DNA from: Actinocrispum wychmicini
GTDB lineage: Bacteria > Actinomycetota > Actinomycetes > Mycobacteriales > Pseudonocardiaceae
Reading direction: 5' to 3'
Length of the DNA: 64,000 nucleotides
NCBI RefSeq assembly: GCF_004345645.1
Contig: NZ_SLWS01000021.1
Span: 1-64,000 of the forward strand
Each line of letters begins with the position of its first letter. Within the stretch, counting starts at the first letter, position 1. The translations under genes were made by a program, and so were the position numbers. Below, in pieces: positions 41,483 through 48,913 of this stretch. The notes beneath the pieces are model-generated. The model worked only from the letters and a program-made list of their open reading frames with translations. It made no database searches and was not told where the DNA came from.

Positions 41483-42019
41483 ATGCTCGGCGATCGCCTG
41501 CGCGAACTGCGCCAGCAGCAAGGGCTGTCCTTACGGCAGCTCGCGGCCACGGCCGGGGTGTCCCCCGCGCTGCTGAGCCAGATCGAGAACGGCACGGCCG
41601 ACCCGAGCCTGGCGACCCTGCGCAAACTGGCCAAGGTGTTCGACGAGTCGATCGCCAACCTGTTCGCCGACCCGGACGCGCCACCGGTGTTCGTCAGCCG
41701 GCCGGGCCAGCGGTCCCGGCTGTCGGCGCCACAGGGCCAGATCGCCTACGACCGGCTCACCCCGGGCCGTGGCGACCTCGAAGTCCTGCAGGCGGAACTC
41801 AGCCCGGGCGACGCCAGCTCCCCCGAACCCTGGGCGCACCCGTCCACCGAATGCCTGATCGTGCTGGCCGGCTCGGTGGTCGCGGAGATCAACGGCGAGC
41901 GCCACGACCTCGTCGCCGGCGAAGCCGTCACCTTCGACTCCCGCCTCCCGCACCGCTACCTCAACGACAGCGACACGCCGGCGCGGATCATCATCGCCGT
42001 CACCCCGCCGACCCCCTGA
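41483..42019 (+). CDS. XRE-family regulator with C-terminal cupin
   Basis: A 178-residue regulator. Residues 5-60 are a Cro/CI HTH (LRQLAATAGVSPALLSQIENGTADPSLATLRKLAKVF). Residues ~105-172 are a cupin with the PW-AHPSTECLIVLAGSV and LPHRYLN motifs. In this family (PuuR/SutR-like) the cupin senses a small molecule. It is divergent from the peptide/amide uptake operon and is very probably its regulator. GGGAG lies before the ATG. Confidence 0.93.
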   Translation: MLGDRLRELRQQQGLSLRQLAATAGVSPALLSQIENGTADPSLATLRKLAKVFDESIANLFADPDAPPVFVSRPGQRSRLSAPQGQIAYDRLTPGRGDLEVLQAELSPGDASSPEPWAHPSTECLIVLAGSVVAEINGERHDLVAGEAVTFDSRLPHRYLNDSDTPARIIIAVTPPTP

Positions 42020-42023
42020 CGAA

Positions 42024-42470
42024 TCACTCCCGCTCGACCCTGCGCAATCCGTTCGTGGGTGTCCACCACTCGACGACGAGCCTTGTGGCCTGCTCGTTGA
42101 GGTGGGTGTGCACGACCTCGGCGATGTCGGCGCGGAAGCTGTCACTCCCGTCGGTGACCGGCCCGGCGATCGCCCGGCCGGAGATCTTCGCCTCGCCCGG
42201 CCACTGCGCCTCAGCGCCGTCGACCGGGTCCACTGTGGCGCTGTGCAGGGCGAACCGGGGATCCCGACGGAGATCCGCGCCCTTGCGTGCGTCCGCCATC
42301 GAGCCGAAACCCAGTTCGCCGTCCTCGAAGACCGTCTCGATGCCGGAGATCCGCGGCGACCCATCGGCCCGCAAAGTGGCGATCGTCTTGTGTTTGTGCG
42401 CGTCGAACAGTGCCCGCACGCGCTGAGCGAACTCAGGCTCGGCCTGTTCGACGTCCCGCCATGCTGTCAT
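42024..42470 (-). CDS. Pyridoxamine 5'-phosphate oxidase-family (split-barrel flavin) protein
   Basis: A 148-residue protein of the PNPOx-like/F420-binding split-barrel fold (KHKTIATLRADGSPRISGIETVFEDGELGFGSM, shown in part, then RKGADLRRDPRFALH). Members bind FMN, F420 or haem and reduce diverse substrates; the specific reaction is unknown. The ATG overlaps the stop of the upstream alpha/beta hydrolase gene (ATGA), so the two are co-translated. Confidence 0.85.
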   Translation of the reverse strand: MTAWRDVEQAEPEFAQRVRALFDAHKHKTIATLRADGSPRISGIETVFEDGELGFGSMADARKGADLRRDPRFALHSATVDPVDGAEAQWPGEAKISGRAIAGPVTDGSDSFRADIAEVVHTHLNEQATRLVVEWWTPTNGLRRVERE

Positions 42471-43402
42471 GCGCCCATGATCGCGGGTGTGGTCGCGTCG
42501 AGGAACTCCCGCAGGAGCGCGGCGACCTTGTCCGGCGCGTCCTCAAGGCTGTAGTGCCCGACTCCGGGCAGTTCGGTGATCGTCCCGTGCGGGAAAGCGT
42601 CCTTGAACAGGGGAAGGAAATACTTGCCACCCAAGGTTCGATCGGCACTGCCCCAGATCGCCAGGGCCGGGACCTTGGCCATCTTCGCTCGGGCCGCGTC
42701 CCCCGGCGCTTCGAAGACGTGTGCGCCGGTGGCGAACCCCTTCGCCCAGCCGATCGCGCCACGGCTCGCCGCGGGTGTCGGGAAGGGCGCGCCGTAGGCC
42801 TCGATCCATGTCTCGGAAATGATGTCGTTGTTCTCGAAGCCGTTGAGCTTGAGGGTGCTCAGGATGGTGTAGTTCAGCTCGCCCAGCACGTTCTCCAGCG
42901 TGCCACTCCGGTCGGCGCGCGCGATCCAACGGAACCAAGGGGCTTCGTTTCCGTTGTCCTGCAACGCCTTGGCCAGTCCGGGTTGACCGAACGGCGTCGG
43001 GCCGTTGACCGCGACGACGCGCGCGACGCGATCCGGGTGCCGGGCGGCGAACCCCATGCCGACCGGGCCGCCGAAATCGTGCATGACGAGCGTGATGTCG
43101 TCGAGATCGAGGTCGAGGATCAACGCCTCGAGATTGTCGACGTGGTCCTGCAACCGGTACGACCGGTCCGCCGGCGTCTCGCTCTTCCCGAAGCCCATGT
43201 GGTCGGGCACCACGAGCCGGTGGGTGCCGGCGAACCGCCGGACGACATCGCGGAACAGATACCCCCAGGTGGGCTCGCCGTGCAGGCACAGCAGGACGGG
43301 TCCGGCTCCCTCGTCGACGTAGTGCATCCGGAATCCGGGCGCGGAGCTGTAGCGCGGCGCGAACGGGAAGGTTCCCCGGAAAGTCTCGTCAGCGGCGATC
43401 AT
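42467..43402 (-). CDS. Alpha/beta hydrolase, haloalkane dehalogenase / epoxide hydrolase-like
   Basis: A 311-residue enzyme. The oxyanion loop is LCLHGEPTWGYLFR, the nucleophile Asp is in VMHDFGGPVG, and the His is in GVGHYSLEDAP. An Asp nucleophile and HGEPTW match haloalkane dehalogenases. But the Trp that follows the Asp and binds halide (DWGG) is Phe here, so dehalogenase activity is doubtful; epoxide or other ester hydrolysis is equally possible. It is first in a two-gene unit with the PNPOx-like gene. The ATG is at 43402. Confidence 0.88.
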   Translation of the reverse strand: MIAADETFRGTFPFAPRYSSAPGFRMHYVDEGAGPVLLCLHGEPTWGYLFRDVVRRFAGTHRLVVPDHMGFGKSETPADRSYRLQDHVDNLEALILDLDLDDITLVMHDFGGPVGMGFAARHPDRVARVVAVNGPTPFGQPGLAKALQDNGNEAPWFRWIARADRSGTLENVLGELNYTILSTLKLNGFENNDIISETWIEAYGAPFPTPAASRGAIGWAKGFATGAHVFEAPGDAARAKMAKVPALAIWGSADRTLGGKYFLPLFKDAFPHGTITELPGVGHYSLEDAPDKVAALLREFLDATTPAIMGA

Positions 43403-43462
43403 GCCATCAGCGTAGATCGGCTGGTTTTAATGTGCAACTAGATTGGGATGCGCGAACGCCGG

Positions 43463-44173
43463 TCAGTCGGTGCGCTCGGATAGCTGTGGGAGCGGGATGT
43501 CCGGGTCGAGTTCCACCCCGACGTCCCGCAGGGCGGCATCGAGCGCTCCCCACACCCAGCCGGCCAGATGCGCGATCAGTTCGTCCCGGTCGAGCGGGGT
43601 ACGGGCCACCGCGGTCCATCGCGCGGTCGCCGCTTCGACCAGTCCGGCCAGCCCGAACGACAGCGGGTCGGCGATCCGTGGATCGCCCTGGAGCAACACG
43701 ATGTAGCCGGTGAGCAGGTCGCGCAGGAGGCCGCTGATCTGCTCACGGACGTCGGCCACCAGGTGCCGTCCACCGTGCTGCGCGTCCATCGACCGGGAGA
43801 TGACGTACTGGTACAGCGACGGGTTCTGGGAGAACCAGACCACATAGGTGCCGATGATCCGGGTGAGCATCTCGCGGGCGCTCCCGATCGGCCGGATCAG
43901 GGTCGGGGCCAGCTCGGCGATCAGCAGCTCGCCGATGTGCAGCGCGACCGTGTTGTACACGTCGTCGGCGTCCGCGAAGTGGCGATAGAGCATCGGTCGG
44001 GCGATCCCGGCGTGCTCCGCGATCTGCTCGGTCGACACCCCTGGGCCGTGCTCGGCGATCGCGGTCAACGCGGCCGCGACGATCTCGGCGCGCCGCTTCT
44101 CCCGCTGCCCTGCCCACCGGGTGGCTCGTCCGTCCCGTCGATCCCTGCCTGGCACGGTCCCCAGAGTATCCAT
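43463..44173 (-). CDS. TetR-family transcriptional regulator
   Basis: A 236-residue regulator. The HTH at ~30-75 (AEIVAAALTAIAEHGPGVSTEQIAEHAGIARPMLYRHFADADD) is standard TetR, and the helical C-terminal domain binds an unknown ligand. It lies upstream of the hydrolase/PNPOx pair on the same strand (60-base gap) and may control it. A palindrome in front of its ATG suggests autoregulation. ATG at 44173 is used rather than an in-frame GTG nine bases earlier. Confidence 0.9.
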   Translation of the reverse strand: MDTLGTVPGRDRRDGRATRWAGQREKRRAEIVAAALTAIAEHGPGVSTEQIAEHAGIARPMLYRHFADADDVYNTVALHIGELLIAELAPTLIRPIGSAREMLTRIIGTYVVWFSQNPSLYQYVISRSMDAQHGGRHLVADVREQISGLLRDLLTGYIVLLQGDPRIADPLSFGLAGLVEAATARWTAVARTPLDRDELIAHLAGWVWGALDAALRDVGVELDPDIPLPQLSERTD

Positions 44174-44217
44174 TGCGGACACGCGGTTCGCCGTCCGTCG
44201 AATAACAGTTACGCATG

Positions 44218-44240
44218 TGTATCTGATACAGTCATGTATC
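44218..44240. promoter_or_regulatory. Likely TetR operator: three TGTATC/GATACA half-sites
   Basis: TGTATC-T-GATACA (44218-44230) is a perfect palindrome, and GATACA-GTCA-TGTATC (44225-44240) uses the right half again. The cluster sits between the divergent TetR gene and the sigma factor gene, so TetR could repress both. Confidence 0.6.
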
Positions 44241-44270
44241 TGTTAGTTGAGTCTGGCCGCTCTCGGGGAG

Positions 44271-45032
44271 ATGGAGGCCGGCGAGTTGGCGAACGCCGTC
44301 CAGGAAGACGCGTCTGACGCGACGCTGCTCGACGCGGTGCGCATGGGCGATCCTGAGGCCTACGGGATGTTGTTCCGACGGCACGCCGAGCCGGCGCGCC
44401 GGTTGGCCGGCCGGTGGCTGACCGGCCTCGCCGAACCACACGAACTGGTGGCCGAGGCGTTCGCCCGGGTCCTGGCCGCCATCCGCGGCGGCACCGGTCC
44501 GCACGACAACCTGCGCGCCTACCTGCTGGTCACCATGCGGCACCTGGCGATCGAGTGGTGGCGGCGGCAGGAACGGGTCGACTTGTACGGCACGGTGCCG
44601 GAAACGGGCCGGCCGTTCGACGACCCCGTCGCCGCCCAGTCGGACGAGATCGTGCTGCGGCGATGGAGCGCCGGCCTGGCCTGGTCCGCGTTCTGCAGCC
44701 TGCCACCTCGCTGGCGAATGGTCTTGTGGCGCACCGAAGTGGAGTCCGCGTCGCCCGTGGACCTGGCCCCGATGCTGGGCATCACCCCGAACGGCGTAGC
44801 CGCGCTGGCGATGCGGGCTCGCGAAGGCCTGCGCCAGGCGTACCTGCAAGCACAGGTCCCGGTCGCGCGCGACGGGGCGTGCCGGCGGGCGCGACACCAG
44901 ATGGGGGTGTGGATCCGGGGCAGCCTGGCCCGCCGCCGAGCCCAGCCGATCACCGAGCATCTCACCGGGTGCGCGGACTGCCGGACCGTCGCCGCCCACC
45001 TCGCCGAGGCCAACCGCGAACTTCGACCATGA
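44271..45032 (+). CDS. ECF-type sigma factor with C-terminal zinc-finger (ZAS-like) domain
   Basis: A 253-residue protein. The sigma-2 region (LLDAVRMGDPEAYGMLFRRHAEPARRLAGRW) and sigma-4 region (FCSLPPRWRMVLWRTEVESASPVDLAPMLGITPNGVAALAMRAREGLRQAYL, abbreviated) are clear. After residue ~220 comes HLTGCADC, the H-x3-C-x2-C motif of anti-sigma ZAS domains, here fused to the sigma factor, so regulation may be built in. It probably transcribes the NB-ARC gene 106 bases downstream. The start is uncertain: the ATG at 44271 is too close to GGGGAG, and TTG at 44247 is the alternative. Confidence 0.85.
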   Translation: MEAGELANAVQEDASDATLLDAVRMGDPEAYGMLFRRHAEPARRLAGRWLTGLAEPHELVAEAFARVLAAIRGGTGPHDNLRAYLLVTMRHLAIEWWRRQERVDLYGTVPETGRPFDDPVAAQSDEIVLRRWSAGLAWSAFCSLPPRWRMVLWRTEVESASPVDLAPMLGITPNGVAALAMRAREGLRQAYLQAQVPVARDGACRRARHQMGVWIRGSLARRRAQPITEHLTGCADCRTVAAHLAEANRELRP

Positions 45033-45138
45033 CCTGGTTACGTCGTTCGGGTGAAGGCCCGGATACCGGCTAACAGCACCATTCAGGTGACGATGTGTCG
45101 ATGGCACGCACAATTCTCAGCCGGGCGGGGAGCTGGCA

Positions 45139-47739
45139 ATGGATGGGCGTTCGACATCGGACGAACACGTCCGCAACGAGTTCGGCGGATCCGCCACGAA
45201 TGTCGTGCAGAGTGCGCGAATCGACAACTTGACCATTCACAGCGCGCCAGTGCGACGGCAGGCTTTGTTTCTGGCGCCGACCCGTTCGTCCACCGTGCTC
45301 GTCGGCCGGGATGAGCTGGTGGAACAGTTGCGAAACCTGCCCTCGGGCGAATCCCTGACGTTGTGTGGCCTGCCCGGTGTCGGGAAGACCGCACTCGCGC
45401 TGCATCTCGCATATGACGATCGGGTACGGGAGCGGTTTTCCGACGGTGTGCTGTGGGCCGGATTAGGCGCCGATTCCCATGTCCTGCGGCATTTGTCGGT
45501 GTGGGGCGGCGCGGTCGGAATTCGTCCGGAGGACGTGCCGGACCACAGTGTGTCCGGGTGGGCGGAGGAGCTGCACCGGGTGATCGCGCGGGGGAAGTAC
45601 CTGCTCGTCGTCGACGATGTGTGGGACATCGAGCACGCGCTGGCGTTCCAGTTGGCCGGGCCGGGCTGCGCACAGGTGATGACAACCCGGTTTCCCGGCG
45701 TGGCCGCGGAATTCGGTGGGGCCGTGGTGAAGGTGGCCGAGCTGTCCGCCGCGGCCGGGCTGGACCTGCTGACCCGGCTCGCACCGGACACGGTGGAACG
45801 GAACCACGCCGTCGCGGCGAAGTTGGTGGAGCTGGTCGGCGGCCTGCCGTTGGCGTTGACGCTGATCGGGCACCGGCTGCGGATCGACACGGTCGAAGGC
45901 GAGGACCGGGTGGCGGAGACGCTGGACCGGCTCCAGGCGACCCGCGAGTGGCTGGAACTGTCCAAACGGGAGGCGCCGTCGGCCGCGCACCCGAGCCTGC
46001 CCCCTGGTATGCCGGTCTCCCTCCTGGCCACTGTGGACATCAGCTACAAGCGCCTGCCCGAGGCGGCCCGCACCGCCCTGTGCGATCTCGCCGCGTTCCC
46101 GGCGAAACCGGAGAGCTTCGCCGGCGCGTTCGCCCGCGCGGTGACGACGGACCCAGCCGGGATCGCCGCCGCGGTCCGCGGTGGTCTGCTGGAGTCGTTA
46201 CCGGGCAACAGGTACTCGATGCACCAGGTGGTTCACGACTTCGTCTGGAGCAAGGGACGGACCGGCGAAGCCGAGCGGCGCATGGCGGTGTTCATGGTCG
46301 ACATGCTTACCCAGGAGGGGGTCATGACACCCGACGAGGTCCAGCAAGAGCTGGGCGGCATCCTGCAGGCCCTGGACCATGCCCACCAGCACGGCCTGCA
46401 CGAGACGCTGCTGACGGGAATCGACGCGGCGTACGGGCAGCTTGTCCGGCGCGGGCTGTACTCCGTCGCGGAGGCTCATCTACGGCACGCTTTGGTTGCC
46501 GCGCGCGCGACGCACAACACCGAAGCCGAAGCCCGGACGCTGGTCCGGCTCGGCAGCGCGGTGATGGAGCTCGGCGAACTCCGGGTGGGCGAGGAGTACC
46601 TGACCGAAGGGCTTCGCCTTGCCCAGCAGGCGGATCTGGTCGGCGAGATCATCGACCTCCTGGTCCGGCTGGGCTGGAGTGCCGGTATGCGCGGCAATCT
46701 CGAACAGGCCCGCCGGCATTTCGCCGACGCGCTGGTCGGCGCGACCGGCGTCGAGGCGACGCCGGCGCTGCAGGGCCTGGGCTGGGTGGCCGGGCTTCAG
46801 GGCAAGCACGCCGAATCACTCGACCATCTGCGCCGTGCGCTCGAACTGGCCCGGCAGGCGGGCGACCGTGGGCAAGTGGCCGACGTCCTGCAGGTGGCCG
46901 GCTGGATGCGGGTGCAGGCCGCCGAATACGACGCCGCGCAGGAGTTGTTCACCGAATGCCTCGCGGTGGCCCGCGAGGTCGAACAGAGCAGCGCTGAAGT
47001 GGACGCGCTGCACGGTCTCGGCTGGATCGCCGCGCAGCGGGGCCGTTACGGCGAGGCCGACGCGCTGCTCACCGAGTCCCTGGCGATCGCGGACGATCTC
47101 GGCTACCACGAGCGGCTGCCGATCGTGATCATCCTCGGCCGGGTCCGGGCTAAAACCGGACACCAGGACGACGCCCGGCGACTGCTCGCCGAGGCGCTGC
47201 GACTGGCCAGGGAGCAGGGCCGCCCGGAGAAGCTGTGCGACGCGCTGCGCGAGACCGGTCGGTTCGAGGTCACCACCGGAAACCTCGACATGGCGGAGCC
47301 GCTGTTGCGGGAAAGCCTGGAGATCGCCGAACGGATCGTGGTGCGCTCCTGCCGGATCAACGCCCTCGAAGCGCTCGCCGAGCTGGAGCTGGCGCGCGGT
47401 CGGACCGGCCCGGCACGTGAGTCGGTGCTGCGCGCGATGCGGATCGGCCGGACCGAGCCGGCAGTGCTCGCCCGGCTGCGCCTGTGGCTCGCGCAGGTGG
47501 AGGAGGCCGAGCACGGCCCGGCCGCCGCGGCCGAGCTCTACCTCGCCGCGTTCACCGGCGCGGACCGGACGGGGCAGGACGAGGTCGCCGCGCTCGGCTC
47601 GTTCGGGATGGCCCGCGCCGCGGCCGCCACGGGCGACCAACGAGCACGGGAACTGGCTGACGACAGCCTTTCCCGGCTGGAACGGATCTCCTCGCCGTTG
47701 GCCGCCGGGGTCCGGGCCTGGCGGGACGCCACGCTATGA
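45139..47739 (+). CDS. NB-ARC ATPase with TPR repeats (STAND-type regulator or conflict protein)
   Basis: An 866-residue STAND NTPase. Residues ~12-33 carry NEFGGSATNVVQSARIDNL-type sequence, a short motif that in actinobacteria links NB-ARC proteins to effector or adaptor partners. The P-loop is GLPGVGKTALALHLA (~77), Walker B is LLVVDDVWD, and the GLPLA motif is GGLPLALTLIG. Residues ~430-830 are TPR repeats. There is no DNA-binding domain, so it is not an AfsR-type activator. It lies between the ECF sigma gene and the OmpA/lysozyme-like gene, and its stop overlaps the latter's start (ATGA). Signalling or defence are both possible. Confidence 0.9.
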   Translation: MDGRSTSDEHVRNEFGGSATNVVQSARIDNLTIHSAPVRRQALFLAPTRSSTVLVGRDELVEQLRNLPSGESLTLCGLPGVGKTALALHLAYDDRVRERFSDGVLWAGLGADSHVLRHLSVWGGAVGIRPEDVPDHSVSGWAEELHRVIARGKYLLVVDDVWDIEHALAFQLAGPGCAQVMTTRFPGVAAEFGGAVVKVAELSAAAGLDLLTRLAPDTVERNHAVAAKLVELVGGLPLALTLIGHRLRIDTVEGEDRVAETLDRLQATREWLELSKREAPSAAHPSLPPGMPVSLLATVDISYKRLPEAARTALCDLAAFPAKPESFAGAFARAVTTDPAGIAAAVRGGLLESLPGNRYSMHQVVHDFVWSKGRTGEAERRMAVFMVDMLTQEGVMTPDEVQQELGGILQALDHAHQHGLHETLLTGIDAAYGQLVRRGLYSVAEAHLRHALVAARATHNTEAEARTLVRLGSAVMELGELRVGEEYLTEGLRLAQQADLVGEIIDLLVRLGWSAGMRGNLEQARRHFADALVGATGVEATPALQGLGWVAGLQGKHAESLDHLRRALELARQAGDRGQVADVLQVAGWMRVQAAEYDAAQELFTECLAVAREVEQSSAEVDALHGLGWIAAQRGRYGEADALLTESLAIADDLGYHERLPIVIILGRVRAKTGHQDDARRLLAEALRLAREQGRPEKLCDALRETGRFEVTTGNLDMAEPLLRESLEIAERIVVRSCRINALEALAELELARGRTGPARESVLRAMRIGRTEPAVLARLRLWLAQVEEAEHGPAAAAELYLAAFTGADRTGQDEVAALGSFGMARAAAATGDQRARELADDSLSRLERISSPLAAGVRAWRDATL

Positions 47740-48899
47740 CGCGAGAATTCGAGGAGCGGCAGGCGCCAACCACCAGCCACCCGACGGCGGCCCGCCCTGA
47801 GACGGACGGCGGGCCGTTGTCCGTCTCCGCGATCTCGGCGCTGCAACGGTCGGCCGGCAACGCCGCGGTGACCGCGCTGCTGCAAGGACCTGACCTGCAC
47901 GTACGACGCCAACCCATATCCAGCCCGGCGGCCGACGTCGGAGCGACCTCGGCGCCGGCCGACACCGGACCCGTGATCATCTTCAACACGGACAGCGACG
48001 AGGTCGAACCGCACGCGACCGGACTCATCGAACGGTTCGTCGTGCAGGACTTGGAAGTCGTCCGCAAGCAGCACCCGAACAACCCCACCGGACTGATCAT
48101 CGACAGCTGGGCGAGCACACCGGGAACCGCGGCGCACAACCTGGACCTGTCCCTGCGCCGTGGCGAGGCGGTGCGTCGCGCGGTGCTCCAGGTGTTCCAA
48201 CGCGCCGCCGACCCGGTGCCGCCCATCGAGATCCGCCCGCACGGCGCGACCGACCAGTTCGACCGGGAAATCCCGCTGCGAAATCAGAGAGCAGTGCTCT
48301 CGCCGGTCAGCCAGGAGGGGTACCGCGACGCGTACCACCCGGACATCACGTGCCCCGGCCTGTCCGCGCGAAAGGCCGAGGTGTTGCGAGCAGCCGGCGG
48401 TTCGCTGCTCACCCTGGCGATCGCGATGCTCGAAACGGACAACATGCGGCCGAACTACCCGTTCGGGGACGACAAGGTGCGGGACTCGGCCTGCTTCGGC
48501 ATCTTCAAGCAGAACTGGTACTTCATCCGCACCTCCGGCGCCATGCCGGACGCCAGGAACGTGTCGACCGCCTCGAGCAGCGGCCTTGGGCTCAGCGAGG
48601 CCGACTGGGAGCGCGGCCGTGAACTGAACAACAGCCTGGAACTGGACGTGAGCGTGTTGTACCGGAGCCAGGCCCAGCTCGGCATCAACGGTTGGTTCTC
48701 GGCCCACCGGTGGGGCACGTCCGGCCGGGACGCCTACCTGGCGGCGGTCAACCGGACGACAACCGAGGAGCAACGCGGACTGCTGTCCGACATCGCCACG
48801 TATGAAAGCGCTGTGCGGTGGCTCCAACATCAACTGGAGGTTGATCCGACCCTGAGAACCGACGACCGGCGGTTCTTCGTCCGCGTGCCGGCGGTGTGA
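47736..48899 (+). CDS. OmpA-like / lysozyme-like protein with eCIS-cargo-type leader
   Basis: A 387-residue protein without signal peptide. Residues ~30-50 read SAISALQRSAGNAAVTALLQ, the LQRxAGNxAV leader frequent in cargo proteins of actinobacterial contractile injection systems. Residues ~78-170 are OmpA-like (IIFNTDSDEVEPHA, then NLDLSLRRGEAVRRAVL), suited to peptidoglycan binding. Residues ~220-350 look like a lysozyme-type fold with a candidate catalytic Glu in IAMLETDNM, followed by GIFKQNWYFIRTSGA and FSAHRWGTSG. A wall-degrading effector or autolysin is the best guess. The ATG overlaps the NB-ARC stop, so expression is coupled. Confidence 0.72.
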   Translation: MTREFEERQAPTTSHPTAARPETDGGPLSVSAISALQRSAGNAAVTALLQGPDLHVRRQPISSPAADVGATSAPADTGPVIIFNTDSDEVEPHATGLIERFVVQDLEVVRKQHPNNPTGLIIDSWASTPGTAAHNLDLSLRRGEAVRRAVLQVFQRAADPVPPIEIRPHGATDQFDREIPLRNQRAVLSPVSQEGYRDAYHPDITCPGLSARKAEVLRAAGGSLLTLAIAMLETDNMRPNYPFGDDKVRDSACFGIFKQNWYFIRTSGAMPDARNVSTASSSGLGLSEADWERGRELNNSLELDVSVLYRSQAQLGINGWFSAHRWGTSGRDAYLAAVNRTTTEEQRGLLSDIATYESAVRWLQHQLEVDPTLRTDDRRFFVRVPAV

Positions 48900-48913
48900 C
48901 CCGCCGCTGGTGA

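Noticed and set aside
42467..43402. Firm assignment as haloalkane dehalogenase
   Set aside because: The Trp next to the nucleophile is Phe, so only a family-level call is justified.
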